Shown here: positions 53,054 through 61,907 of the stretch, in pieces
Numbering within the stretch: position 1 is the first letter of the stretch
How the letters are laid out: each line of letters opens with the position of its first letter
Assembly: GCF_004331735.1 (NCBI RefSeq)
Contig: NZ_SJSO01000005.1
Coordinates: forward strand, 248,001-312,000
Reading direction: 5' to 3'
Length of the DNA stretch: 64,000 bases
Source: Pedobacter psychrodurus
GTDB lineage: Bacteria > Bacteroidota > Bacteroidia > Sphingobacteriales > Sphingobacteriaceae
Translations under genes and position numbers: made by a program
The notes under the pieces: generated by a model
What the model saw: only the letters and a program-made list of their open reading frames with translations
The model's database searches: none
Told to the model about the DNA's origin: nothing

Positions 53054-54118
53054 ATGACCGAGACATTAGATATAAAAATCACCAAAGCAGACCAAACACG
53101 TTTGACTGTTACTGATTTTTCGCAATTACCGTTCGGTAAGGTTTTTACTGATCACATGTTTACTGCCGACTACGAAGAAGGCGAATGGAAAAATTTACAG
53201 ATTCTTCCTTATGGCCCAATTCCGATGAGCCCAGCAATTTCTGCGCTTCATTATGGGCAGGCAATTTTCGAAGGATTAAAGGCTTATCGCCAACCAGATG
53301 GAAGGATTAGTGTGTTCCGTGCTGATAAAAACTTCGAACGCTTTAACAAATCTGCGGCAAGAATGTCGATGCCAGGTATTCCTGAAGAAATTTTTATGCA
53401 AGGTTTGGCCACATTGATCAACGTTGATGAGAAGTGGGTGCCTAATCAAGAAGATTATGCTTTATATATCCGCCCTGTAATGTTTGCAATGGATCCTTAC
53501 TTAGGCGTTAAGGCATCTGATACCTATAAATTTGCTTTGTTAACTACCCCAACGGGTCCATATTACAGCAGTGCATTAAAGGTTAAAATCGAAACTGAAT
53601 TTACGCGTGCAGATGAAGGTGGTGTGGGCTTTGCCAAAACTGCTGGAAATTATGCACGTTCGTTATATCCTTTCGAGCAAGCTAAAAAAGAAGGATACGA
53701 TCAATTGATCTGGACTGATTCGGTAACACATGAGTTTATTGAAGAAGCTGGAACAGCTAACTTGCTTTTTGTAATTAATGGTAAACTGGTTACCCCATCA
53801 GTGCGCAGTACCGTTTTAGATGGTGTAACACGTGATACAATTATTAAACTGGCTAAAGATGCCGGAGTAGAAGTTGAAGAACGTAGGGTTTCTGTTAAAG
53901 AAGTAATTGAAGGAATTGAAAACGGAAGTTTAACCGAGGCTTTTGCCGCAGGTACTGCAGCTACAGTAACGCATGTAGGCGAAATGGGCTATAATGGTCA
54001 GATCTATAAATTGACCGACCCATCAACCAGACATATTTCTAATGGCATTGCTAAAAAATTAAACGATATCCGTTACGGTTTAGCACCTGATGAATTTGGT
54101 TGGAACTGGGTGATATAA
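53054..54118 (+). CDS. ilvE: Branched-chain amino acid aminotransferase
   Basis: A 354-residue class IV PLP enzyme of the BCAT group II type. Pyridoxal Lys195 in GGVGFAKTAGNYARS; HYGQAIFEGLKAYR; EEAGTANLLFVI; FAAGTAATVTHVG. Interconverts Leu, Ile, Val and their 2-oxo acids. The ~70 nt ATTCA-rich leader resembles that of the MHS transporter. It ends at a 13-bp terminator. Confidence 0.95.
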   Translation: MTETLDIKITKADQTRLTVTDFSQLPFGKVFTDHMFTADYEEGEWKNLQILPYGPIPMSPAISALHYGQAIFEGLKAYRQPDGRISVFRADKNFERFNKSAARMSMPGIPEEIFMQGLATLINVDEKWVPNQEDYALYIRPVMFAMDPYLGVKASDTYKFALLTTPTGPYYSSALKVKIETEFTRADEGGVGFAKTAGNYARSLYPFEQAKKEGYDQLIWTDSVTHEFIEEAGTANLLFVINGKLVTPSVRSTVLDGVTRDTIIKLAKDAGVEVEERRVSVKEVIEGIENGSLTEAFAAGTAATVTHVGEMGYNGQIYKLTDPSTRHISNGIAKKLNDIRYGLAPDEFGWNWVI

Positions 54119-54135
54119 AGATCACCGTCAATAAA

Positions 54136-54176
54136 ATAAGAAACCCCGATACAGAATATGCATCGGGGTTTCTTAT
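54136..54176 (+). terminator. Intrinsic terminator after ilvE
   Basis: A perfect 13-bp stem AAGAAACCCCGAT / ATCGGGGTTTCTT plus two further pairs, followed by T-rich sequence. Confidence 0.85.
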
Positions 54177-54185
54177 TTATAATAT

Positions 54186-54226
54186 CGTCATTTCGAGCGG
54201 AGTGCAACGCAGTCTAGATGACGACT
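54186..54226. repeat. CGTCATTTCGAGCGGAGTG-type intergenic repeat
   Basis: Runs from CGTCATTTCGAGC to AGATGACG, with outer CGTCAT/ATGACG ends, like the other CGTCA elements in the window. Confidence 0.6.
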
Positions 54227-54326
54227 TTCTTATAGAGATATTATTATTGGTAATTTATTTTAGCAAAATTTAGCTCTCTAGCCTTCCAACCGCTAACTTC
54301 GGTCTCCGAACTTTCTGGACTTTCTT

Positions 54327-54791
54327 TTATTTATCTAATATCACCACACCTTTAGCTTCGAAGGCCAGTTCTTTTTTAGGATCGGTAATTTTGGCCACTT
54401 CTTCGGGAGATTTTTTAGCGTCTTCTGCATAATGGCGTAAAGTTTCTACTGAGATGGTTTGTTTCTTCGCTAAGCCATCCAAAACTACTTTTTTGCCAAC
54501 AATATCCATTGGCATAAAGAAAGCATAATCTTTAAAAGTTACCCGCATTGCATCGCCATTAGGCATTTCTAAAGTCATCCAGCAGCCCTTTTTCTTACAC
54601 ACATCTACCACCTTGCCTTCAATTTTCATATCGACAGTTTTTTTATCCCCCATCGCAGCTTCCATCTTTGCAGCTGGCTTTACATCGCCTGGTTTAACTT
54701 CTTCTCCAAATTTTTGACCAGTATATGCGATTTGAGCAAATGAAAATGCCGTAAATAGACAAAAACTTAAGCTTAGAATGATTTTTTTCAT
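54327..54791 (-). CDS. DUF4920 domain-containing exported protein
   Basis: 154 residues with signal peptide MKKIILSLSFCLFTAFSFAQ. The DUF4920 core GKVVDVCKKKGCWMTLEMPNG carries a conserved Cys pair, followed by VTFKDYAFFMPMDIVGKKV. Likely periplasmic; the OB-fold-like strands and Cys pair suggest metal or redox binding, but no function is established. The rest of the gap to radA holds the terminator and no gene. Confidence 0.85.
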   Translation of the reverse strand: MKKIILSLSFCLFTAFSFAQIAYTGQKFGEEVKPGDVKPAAKMEAAMGDKKTVDMKIEGKVVDVCKKKGCWMTLEMPNGDAMRVTFKDYAFFMPMDIVGKKVVLDGLAKKQTISVETLRHYAEDAKKSPEEVAKITDPKKELAFEAKGVVILDK

Positions 54792-54855
54792 GATTTTATA
54801 ATTATCTGGTTGTTATCTAATCAAAGTTATTTAAAATTTTTCTAAATAATGAAAA

Positions 54856-54890
54856 GAAAAAAAATCCTCGTCAACATCCGTTAACGAGGA
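54856..54890 (-). terminator. Minus-strand terminator downstream of radA
   Basis: TCCTCGT / ACGAGGA stem followed on the minus strand by eight T. It lies about 230 nt past the radA stop. The 54891-55120 gap otherwise is AT-rich with no recognised gene. Confidence 0.75.
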
Positions 54891-55120
54891 AAATCATCCC
54901 TAATAAATCGTGTAATCACATTCTATGATATACATCTCAATTTTTATAGGCAAACCAGAATCCAAAAGTTTAATTCTTGTTTTGATTATGGTTAATATTC
55001 TTGTATTCAGATAGTTGTTGTTCTTTTCGCTAGGTTTATTAATATTTGATGATGTTGTAGAAGTGTAGAATATTATCTTCTTTGTGTGGAATGTTGTTGA
55101 GTTGTTTCCCCACCTTTTAT

Positions 55121-56497
55121 TTATCCAAAAACAAGACTGAACACTTCTTCTATTTTACTTACTGCTTTTATCTCAAGGTTGTATTTTTCTGTAGCAATTC
55201 CTTTCAAATTGTATTTAGAGATGTAAATGGTTTCGAAACCCAATTTGTCTGCTTCGGCAATGCGTTGTTCGATTCTGTTTACTGCTCTTATTTCTCCTGA
55301 TAAACCTACCTCTGCAGCGAAACAATTTTTTGAAGACACAGCGATATCCTGATGCGATGAAATAATGGCAATTAATACAGCCAGGTCAATTGCAGGATCT
55401 TCTACTCTAATTCCGCCGGCGATATTTAAGAAAACATCTTGTGTGCTTAGCCTAAAACCACAGCGTTTTTCTAAAACAGCTAAAAGCATATTCATCCTTT
55501 TGGTATCAAAGCCTGTTGCAGAACGTTGAGGGGTTCCATATGCTGCCGAACTCACTAAGGCCTGGGTTTCAATCAACATCGGCCTGGCGCCTTCTAAGGT
55601 TGCGGCTATGGCGATTCCGCTCAGCTCTTCGTCGCGTTGTGATAACAAAATCTCTGAAGGATTGGAAACTTCTCTTAAACCACTGCCCTGCATTTCGTAG
55701 ATACCTAATTCTGCTGCCGCACCAAAACGGTTTTTGATAGATCTTAGAATGCGATAAACGTGGTGCCTGTCGCCTTCAAACTGCAAAACCGTATCAACCA
55801 TGTGTTCGAGTATTTTAGGCCCTGCAATGGCGCCATCTTTAGTGATATGGCCAATAAGAAAAACAGGTACGCCAGTTTCTTTTGCAAAACGTAATAGTTC
55901 GGCAGTACATTCCCTTACCTGCGATACACTGCCTGGTGTTGAATCGATATGAGCTGAATGCAAAGTCTGAATGGAATCTACAACCAAAATTTCAGGTTCC
56001 AGAATTTCGATCTGTTTAAATATATTCTGTGTAGAAGTTTCTGTTAAAATGTAACAGTTGGATGATGGGCTTTCCTGAATCCTTTCTGCCCGCATTTTAA
56101 TCTGCTGTTCGCTTTCTTCGCCAGAAATATACAGTAGTTTCTTTCCTTTTAGGTTTAAAGCAAGCTGAAGCATTAAGGTTGATTTTCCTATGCCGGGTTC
56201 GCCACCAATTAATACCAGCGATCCTTCTACCAATCCACCACCTAAAACGCGGTCCAATTCTTTATCGCCAGTTAATATTCTGCGTTCTGTTGATGATTGT
56301 ATTTCATCAACCTTGCTCGGTTTGCTTAATTTACGGCCAGTGGCATCGCTTTTCCAGGTTGGAACAGAAGCTGAGCTCTTTTCTACAACTTCTTCTACAA
56401 AGGTATTCCATTGGTTACATGATGGACATTTACCCAGCCATTTTGCCGATTCGTAGCCACAGCTCTGACAGAAAAATGCACTTTTTGATTTTGCCAA
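55121..56497 (-). CDS. radA: DNA repair protein RadA
   Basis: A 458-residue recombination ATPase that extends strand exchange. N-terminal C4 zinc finger (FFCQSCGYESAKWLGKCPSC), RecA-like core with Walker A GGEPGIGKST, the RadA-specific KNRFG (SIKNRFGAAAELG), and a C-terminal Lon-like domain (DVFLNIAGGIRVEDPAIDLA, AEVGLSGEIRAVNRIEQR). Full length for the family. Monocistronic in appearance. Confidence 0.97.
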   Translation of the reverse strand: MAKSKSAFFCQSCGYESAKWLGKCPSCNQWNTFVEEVVEKSSASVPTWKSDATGRKLSKPSKVDEIQSSTERRILTGDKELDRVLGGGLVEGSLVLIGGEPGIGKSTLMLQLALNLKGKKLLYISGEESEQQIKMRAERIQESPSSNCYILTETSTQNIFKQIEILEPEILVVDSIQTLHSAHIDSTPGSVSQVRECTAELLRFAKETGVPVFLIGHITKDGAIAGPKILEHMVDTVLQFEGDRHHVYRILRSIKNRFGAAAELGIYEMQGSGLREVSNPSEILLSQRDEELSGIAIAATLEGARPMLIETQALVSSAAYGTPQRSATGFDTKRMNMLLAVLEKRCGFRLSTQDVFLNIAGGIRVEDPAIDLAVLIAIISSHQDIAVSSKNCFAAEVGLSGEIRAVNRIEQRIAEADKLGFETIYISKYNLKGIATEKYNLEIKAVSKIEEVFSLVFG

Positions 56498-56615
56498 TTG
56501 ATTAAAATTTTAGATTACGAATTTAACTTTTCAAGCTCGAAAGTATTTTTATTTTTTTGAACAATTTAGTGGTAGACGAATGCACTTGAAATAACTTAGA
56601 TAGACTTTTCAGTTT

Positions 56616-56907
56616 TAAATCCGACAGAAGTGGCAGCCCCCGATTCTTTATCGGGGCTATAACAAATGGCGGGACCGCTGTAACCCAATGGCTTCTGTAT
56701 CTGCTTTTCTAATAAATGAGATAATGTTTCAGATAAACAATGATTAAATTGCTGTTCTTTTTTGGAAAGCAGGTTTCTGTGTATATCGGTGACGAAAGTC
56801 CTGCCATCCACTTTATTCCGATAGAAACCTGTGAAACAAGCAAGCACACAATAAAAAAACAAAAGAACAGTGCTTAAATCGGGATGCCCGTTCCTGTCAG
56901 GTTTAAA
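56616..56907. repeat. Dispersed structured repeat, copy 3, with imperfect inverted ends
   Basis: The right part (56758-56907) repeats the order GGAAAGCAGGTTTCTG, ATCGGTGACGAAAG, CCGATAGAAACCTGTGAAAC, AAGCAC/GTGCTT, ATCGGGA, CTGTCAGGTTTA. The left end, TAAATCCGACAGAAG...CCCCCGAT, is an imperfect reverse complement of the right end. An open frame at 56596-56862 (-) is a by-product. No other gene is seen in 56498-57017. Confidence 0.65.
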
Positions 56908-56967
56908 GTACTTAGTTAACCTTCCTGTTTTTTTGGCTGTTAGTGGGGATTTGTAATTCGCGTAAAC

Positions 56968-56998
56968 AAAAAAGCCTGAATTTAAAAATCCAGGCTTT
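56968..56998 (-). terminator. Minus-strand terminator after rng
   Basis: AAAGCCTG / CAGGCTTT stem followed on the minus strand by six T; 20 nt past the rng stop. Confidence 0.8.
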
Positions 56999-57017
56999 CA
57001 GTTAAATGTGTTTTGAG

Positions 57018-58568
57018 TTATAATTTAATCTCTTCATCTTTTGCTGAGATGAAGTGAAACTCGGTTAAGTGATACGATGATTGTGCCTTAACTTTGATCC
57101 ATTGGCCGTATTTAAAGAACCAGCGGCGTTGAAGGTTGAAAATGCCTTTTGTAATATAAGCTTCGATGTATGGGTGTACACAAAGTGTTACACCTTTTTC
57201 ATTCTGCTCTCTTAAAATATAATTAAGGTTGTTCTCAATATCATCCATTAAAATGATACTTGCTTTAATTTCTCCAGTCCCATCGCAGGCCGGACATTTT
57301 TCTACCGTAACAATATTCATTTCCGGACGCACACGTTGTCTGGTAATTTGTACCAAACCAAATTTGCTTGGAGGCAAAATAGTGTGTTTGGCTCTATCCA
57401 ATAACATCAGCTCACGCAAATAATCGAATAGCATTTTACGGTTTGTTGGTTTGTGCATATCGATAAAATCGATTACCACAATACCACCCATATCGCGCAA
57501 GCGCAGTTGACGGGCAATTTCTTTAGCCGCCTCTTTGTTTACCTGTAAAGCATTCTCTTCTTGATTTTCTTTACTGGCAGTACGGTTTCCACTATTCACG
57601 TCTATAACGTGAAGTGCTTCAGTGTGCTCTACAACTAGGTAAGCTCCACCTGGTAAGTTTACCGTTTTTCCGAAAGCATTTTTAATCTGCTTTTCTACAC
57701 CGAAATGATCGAAGATAGGTTCTTTCTGTTTGTACAGTTTAACGATTTTTTCCATTTCAGGAGAAATATCGTGAACATAAGAACGGATATCATCGTACAA
57801 CTCTGGTGTACTTACGTAAACGTTTGTAAAATCAGGGTTCAGAATATCACGGATTAACGTAGATGATCTGTCCATTTCTCCCCAAACTCTTTTTGCAGGT
57901 TCGGTAGATGGCATTTTTTTAATGAAGTTTTCCCATTTAGCAATTAAATCTAAAAGATCTTTTTGCATTTCGGCAACCCCTCTGCCTTCAGAAACGGTTC
58001 TGATAATGACCCCAAAATTTTGAGGTTTAATACTTTCAATAATCTTTTTTAAACGATTACGTTCGGTATTACTTTTAATTTTTTTTGATACAGATATGGT
58101 ATTGGAGAATGGCACCAGTACCACATACCTGCCGGCAATCGAAATGTCGGAACTTAAACGTGGCCCCTTTGTAGAAATTGGTTCTTTAGCAATTTGTACA
58201 GGTAGGAGCATGTTTTTACTGAGCACATCAGAAATTTTGCCTGCCTTGTTAATATCGGCTTCTAGCTTTAAATTATCTAATAATGTGCCTGTAACCGAGC
58301 CATTACGCTTGATCTTCGTTAGCTTAATTAAAGATTGTACCTGAGGGCCCAAATCAAAGTAATGCAAAAAAGCATCTTTTTCATAACCAACATCCACGAA
58401 AGCAGCATTCAGACCGGGCATAATTTTTTTAATGCGGCCTAAATAAATATCGCCTACAGCGTAGTTAATATTGATTTGTTCTTTGTGAAGCTCAACAAGG
58501 TGTTTGTCTTCAATCAACGCTATGGTAACTCCGGCAGGAGTCGAATTGATAATTAATTCTTTTACCAA
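57018..58568 (-). CDS. rng: Ribonuclease E/G family endoribonuclease
   Basis: A 516-residue RNase G-type enzyme in rRNA and mRNA processing. S1 domain (YLGRIKKIMPGLNAAFVDVG), catalytic Asp pair in HVIDVNSGNRT and GGIVVIDFIDMH, and zinc-link CPACDGTG. No long C-terminal scaffold. The adjacent 29-residue ribosomal-type gene lies upstream on the same strand (150 nt). Confidence 0.95.
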   Translation of the reverse strand: MVKELIINSTPAGVTIALIEDKHLVELHKEQININYAVGDIYLGRIKKIMPGLNAAFVDVGYEKDAFLHYFDLGPQVQSLIKLTKIKRNGSVTGTLLDNLKLEADINKAGKISDVLSKNMLLPVQIAKEPISTKGPRLSSDISIAGRYVVLVPFSNTISVSKKIKSNTERNRLKKIIESIKPQNFGVIIRTVSEGRGVAEMQKDLLDLIAKWENFIKKMPSTEPAKRVWGEMDRSSTLIRDILNPDFTNVYVSTPELYDDIRSYVHDISPEMEKIVKLYKQKEPIFDHFGVEKQIKNAFGKTVNLPGGAYLVVEHTEALHVIDVNSGNRTASKENQEENALQVNKEAAKEIARQLRLRDMGGIVVIDFIDMHKPTNRKMLFDYLRELMLLDRAKHTILPPSKFGLVQITRQRVRPEMNIVTVEKCPACDGTGEIKASIILMDDIENNLNYILREQNEKGVTLCVHPYIEAYITKGIFNLQRRWFFKYGQWIKVKAQSSYHLTEFHFISAKDEEIKL

Positions 58569-58668
58569 CAGCTACAGATTTAAGGCTTTCGCCTATTAAC
58601 AAATGGATAGTAAATAAAAACAGTGATGTAGCCAAAAAGATATACAATAAAAAAATCATATAAATTGT

Positions 58669-58700
58669 TTAAACCTCATAGTGTTTACTATGAGGTTTAA
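58669..58700 (-). terminator. 13-bp hairpin after the 29-residue gene
   Basis: TTAAACCTCATAG / CTATGAGGTTTAA perfect stem with a 6-nt loop, 20 nt past the stop at 58720; T-rich sequence follows farther on. Text resembles the hairpin at 12417-12449. Confidence 0.55.
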
Positions 58701-58719
58701 CTGGCTTCAAAATAAGAAA

Positions 58720-58809
58720 CTATTTTTTCTTATGTCTGTTTTTTCTTAAACGTTTTTTACGTTTGTGGGTAGCCATTTTATGTCTCTTTCTTTTTTTACC
58801 GCTTGGCAT
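58720..58809 (-). CDS. Very small basic ribosomal-type protein (AURKAIP1/COX24-like)
   Basis: 29 codons, ATG to TAG: begins MPSGKKRKRHKMATHKRKKR and ends with NRHKKK. Almost entirely Lys, Arg and His. I recall close matches in Bacteroidota annotated as AURKAIP1/COX24 domain proteins, related to mitochondrial mS38 and actinobacterial bS22 of the small ribosomal subunit; the assignment needs a database search. Composition rules out chance coding of a random frame poorly, but the terminator and position support a real gene. Confidence 0.75.
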   Translation of the reverse strand: MPSGKKRKRHKMATHKRKKRLRKNRHKKK

Positions 58810-58845
58810 AGTTTTAAGTTTTAAATGTTTTTATTAATCTGTTAA

Positions 58846-59724
58846 TTAATTTTTATTCTTTAGTTCAGCCACCTTCTTATCAATGAATGAAGATAAGGTT
58901 GGGTTAGCCGCTAATTTTTTGCTTGATAGGTAAGCATTTACTGCTTCTTTATTTCTGCCTAAATTTTCTAAAGCTGTTCCTAAATAAAAATAGGCTTCAG
59001 GGGTTGGAGCAGCGGCAATTACGGTGTTAAAACGAGGAATTGCTTTATCAAACTGACCTGATTTTATCGAGAACAATCCTAAATTCATATTCGCCTTTAC
59101 ATTTTTAGGTTCTTTAGCAACAACTTCTAACAACATTGCAATACCTTGCATTGGTGCGCCCAAACCGTTTACTATAGTTACACCTAAGCCTGTTTTGGCT
59201 TCAATGTTTGTAGAGTCTTTCTCTAATGCATTTTTGTAAGATACATTGGCTTTCTGCAATAAAGCAGGCTGCGCTATACTATCTTGAGTGCTTTCAAAAG
59301 CTTTTATAAATTGATTACCGGCAGCTAACCATGATTTTGATGATGGTTCGCCTTCGGCTACAACTTCTAAATACAGTGCAGATGGAGTAATCTGTTCAAC
59401 ATCGTCCCATTTCTGAGCCAGTTGTTTAGCAAGTTCAATCTTTTCTGCACCATTTGCGCCCTTGTAGCTATTTTCTAAAGCTGTAATATCTGTAGCCAAA
59501 TTTTTATTGATCACATTCTTTGCAGCAGTAGATGAAGTTTCGAGGTTTAGTACCGATGTTGTTGATGGAGAAGCTGCTCCGGCCATTGGGCCACTGGAAG
59601 GCATTTTTCCATTTTCTTCCGTTGGTTTAACCAAACCCTTAATGTCTCTTGTAAATAAGAATGCAACAAGCAATACAATCGCTCCAATAACAATGGTTTG
59701 TTTTGATCTGATGTTGCTATTCAT
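58846..59724 (-). CDS. TPR protein with one N-terminal membrane span
   Basis: 292 residues; membrane span about 10-26 (TIVIGAIVLLVAFLFTRDI), low-complexity Ser/Thr linker, helical middle, and TPR units in the C-terminal half (about 165-285: ALEKDSTNIEAKTGLGVTIV, EPKNVKANMNLGLFSIKSGQ, APTPEAYFYLGTALENLGRN). Probably a periplasm-facing scaffold; partner unknown. It lies 9 nt after the HU gene and is likely cotranscribed. Confidence 0.88.
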   Translation of the reverse strand: MNSNIRSKQTIVIGAIVLLVAFLFTRDIKGLVKPTEENGKMPSSGPMAGAASPSTTSVLNLETSSTAAKNVINKNLATDITALENSYKGANGAEKIELAKQLAQKWDDVEQITPSALYLEVVAEGEPSSKSWLAAGNQFIKAFESTQDSIAQPALLQKANVSYKNALEKDSTNIEAKTGLGVTIVNGLGAPMQGIAMLLEVVAKEPKNVKANMNLGLFSIKSGQFDKAIPRFNTVIAAAPTPEAYFYLGTALENLGRNKEAVNAYLSSKKLAANPTLSSFIDKKVAELKNKN

Positions 59725-59733
59725 ATATAAGAC

Positions 59734-60036
59734 TTAGGCTTCTACGTTAATTTTTTTTGAATTACTTTTCACTTTATCAACAAATACTTTTGCTGGTTTA
59801 AAGCTTGGAACGAAGTGTTCTGGGATAATTATTGCAGTGTTTTTCGAGATATTTCTCGCAGTTTTTTGCGCTCTCTTTTTAACAACAAAGCTTCCGAAGC
59901 CTCTAACGTATACATTTTCCCCGCCAATCATGCTGGTTTTGATAACCTTGAAAAATGCCTCCACTGTTTCCTGTACATCAACCTTCTCAATTCCGGTTTT
60001 TGTTGATATTTCTGAAATAATATCTGCCTTAGTCAT
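59734..60036 (-). CDS. HU/IHF family DNA-binding protein
   Basis: A 100-residue nucleoid protein. MTKADIISEISTKTGIEKVDVQ is the helical dimerisation base; NVYVRGFGSFVVKKRAQKTARN is the beta-ribbon start, and the proline-bearing arm is RNISKNTAIIIPEHFVPSFK. Slightly longer C-terminal tail than classical HU. Starts at the only ATG before the conserved base. Confidence 0.93.
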   Translation of the reverse strand: MTKADIISEISTKTGIEKVDVQETVEAFFKVIKTSMIGGENVYVRGFGSFVVKKRAQKTARNISKNTAIIIPEHFVPSFKPAKVFVDKVKSNSKKINVEA

Positions 60037-60090
60037 ATTTTATTATTTATTATATTATTATGTTTTAATATTACTACTGTTTTGGGGTTG

Positions 60091-60098
60091 CAAAAGTA
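60091..60098 (-). promoter_or_regulatory. -7 box TACTTTTG for the HU/TPR operon
   Basis: Exact TAnnTTTG match, about 55 nt before the HU start; no matching -33 seen. Confidence 0.45.
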
Positions 60099-60206
60099 TT
60101 GCTTTTTAATGAGATAGGGAAATAAAAGATGATTTTTTTATTGCTGAACTTATCAGGCAATTGCAAGTTTTTTTTTAATCGGATAAATAGACCGTAATTT
60201 GCAGTA

Positions 60207-61268
60207 ATGACATTTCAAAATGAACTCATCAATTGGTACCTAATAAACAAGAGAGATTTGCCCTGGAGGCATACCAATGATGCCTATACCATCTGGTTAT
60301 CAGAGGTTATTTTACAACAAACACGAGTAGAGCAAGGGCTTCCGTACTTTAATAAGTTTTTGGAGAATTTTCCTACAGTTGCTGATTTTGCCAGTGCTAC
60401 TGAGGCCAAAGTTTTGAAGCTTTGGCAAGGCTTGGGTTATTACTCGAGGGGAAGGAATATGCATGCAACCGCTCAAATTGTGGTGAAAGATTACGATGGA
60501 ATCTTCCCAAATCTACATGATGAGCTCATAAAATTAAAAGGAATTGGTGAATATACAGCTGCTGCCATCTCTTCATTTTCGTCTGGAGAAGCACGGGCTG
60601 TAGTAGATGGAAACGTATTTCGGGTACTCTCCAGGTTCTATGGTTTAGCTACGCCAATAAATGGCCCAGCCGGCAAAAAAGAGTTTTATGCGCTAGCTAA
60701 TGATTTGCTCTATAAAGAAGACCCAGCCCTGTATAATCAGGCTATTATGGAGTTTGGAGCTATGCAGTGTAAGCCGAAATCGCCCAATTGTGGTATTTGT
60801 CCACTCAATCAAAGCTGTTATGCCTTTAACCATGGCCAGGTAAATGTGTTGCCGGTTAAAATCCGAAAAGCCGAACAAAAACATCGGTATATAAATTATT
60901 TTGTTTGTTTTGAAGATGAAAAAGTATTAATCAGAGAAAGACAAGCAGGGGATATATGGCAGCATTTATATGATTTCCCTAGCGTGGAAACTACAGAAGA
61001 ATACAAGTGGAGTGATTCATTATTCATCGATCGGGTGAAATCTGTATTCGGAAATGAGGCTGATTTTACATTTATAAGAGCCAAAAAGCACATATTAACT
61101 CACCAAATAATCCATATACAATTTTTTGTATTAAAAAATTATATATTTAACTTTAGTAAACAAAAGGAACTTAATTGGGTTTCTTTAAGTAAATTAGATG
61201 AGTTACCGCAACCAAAAGTAATCCATGATTTTGTTCTGGAATATTTTTATAAGGACAAAATGGAATAA
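60207..61268 (+). CDS. mutY: A/G-specific adenine glycosylase
   Basis: Removes adenine opposite 8-oxoguanine. 353 residues: catalytic Glu33 (LSEVILQQTRVEQ), HhH with GIGEYTAAA, Asp134 (VVDGNVFRV), and the [4Fe-4S] ligands Cys188-x6-Cys195-x2-Cys198-x5-Cys204. A C-terminal NUDIX-like domain recognises 8-oxoG (IWQHLYDFPSVE). Divergent from the HU gene. Confidence 0.96.
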   Translation: MTFQNELINWYLINKRDLPWRHTNDAYTIWLSEVILQQTRVEQGLPYFNKFLENFPTVADFASATEAKVLKLWQGLGYYSRGRNMHATAQIVVKDYDGIFPNLHDELIKLKGIGEYTAAAISSFSSGEARAVVDGNVFRVLSRFYGLATPINGPAGKKEFYALANDLLYKEDPALYNQAIMEFGAMQCKPKSPNCGICPLNQSCYAFNHGQVNVLPVKIRKAEQKHRYINYFVCFEDEKVLIRERQAGDIWQHLYDFPSVETTEEYKWSDSLFIDRVKSVFGNEADFTFIRAKKHILTHQIIHIQFFVLKNYIFNFSKQKELNWVSLSKLDELPQPKVIHDFVLEYFYKDKME

Positions 61269-61324
61269 CTAACCAGCTTATTCGGTGCGCATTTACACAA
61301 CGAAACAACTAACCAAAAATATTT

Positions 61325-61762
61325 ATGTCTGGGATTAACAAAGTTATTTTAGTAGGCCACTTAGGCAAAGACCCTGAAGTGCGACATTTAGACGGTGGCG
61401 TAACAGTAGCCAGTTTTCCATTAGCTACATCGGAAACATACAACAAAGACGGTAAAAGAGTAGAACAAACGGAGTGGCACAATATTGTATTATGGCGTGG
61501 CTTAGCAGAAGTAGCTTCAAAATACCTGCAAAAAGGCAAACTGGTTTATATAGAGGGTAAGTTAAGAACAAGATCCTTTGAAGATAAAGAAAAGGTTAAA
61601 AAATATGTAACAGAAATTGTGGCCGAAAACTTTACCATGTTAGGTAGAAAAAGTGATTTCGAGCAAAGTCCAACTACACCAACGCATCAAAGCGCTGAAG
61701 CTAAAATTGAAGATGAATTTACAATTGGCCCATCAGATGAAAATGGAGATCTTCCTTTTTAA
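61325..61762 (+). CDS. ssb: Single-stranded DNA-binding protein
   Basis: A 145-residue OB-fold protein: VILVGHLGKDPEVRHLDGG, TEWHNIVLWRGLAEVASKYL, KLVYIEGKLRTRSFEDKE, then a short linker and the acidic tip ending DLPF used for protein contacts. Replication and repair. Follows mutY by 56 nt and is likely cotranscribed. Confidence 0.96.
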   Translation: MSGINKVILVGHLGKDPEVRHLDGGVTVASFPLATSETYNKDGKRVEQTEWHNIVLWRGLAEVASKYLQKGKLVYIEGKLRTRSFEDKEKVKKYVTEIVAENFTMLGRKSDFEQSPTTPTHQSAEAKIEDEFTIGPSDENGDLPF

Positions 61763-61782
61763 TTAAGGGGTTTTGTGAATAC

Positions 61783-61815
61783 AAAAAAGCTGCCTGATGA
61801 GAGGTAGCTTTTTTT
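61783..61815 (+). terminator. Terminator after ssb
   Basis: Stem AAAAAAGCTGCCT / AGGTAGCTTTTTT with one G-T wobble, followed by T-run. Confidence 0.85.
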
Positions 61816-61849
61816 ATGCGCTTATTTCATTGGTTCTAGATAATTCTAC

Positions 61850-61886
61850 AAAAAAAAACTCCTGCCAGTCTTGCTAGCAGGAGTTT
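61850..61886 (-). terminator. Minus-strand terminator after the DUF4270 gene
   Basis: AAACTCCTGC / GCAGGAGTTT 10-bp stem, with a long T-run on the minus strand. Confidence 0.85.
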
Positions 61887-61907
61887 CTTATAATAACACT
61901 AAAATCG

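Noticed and set aside
56596-56862. 88-codon minus-strand frame with VLACFTGFYR
   Set aside because: Same reason: repeat-derived, no independent evidence of coding.
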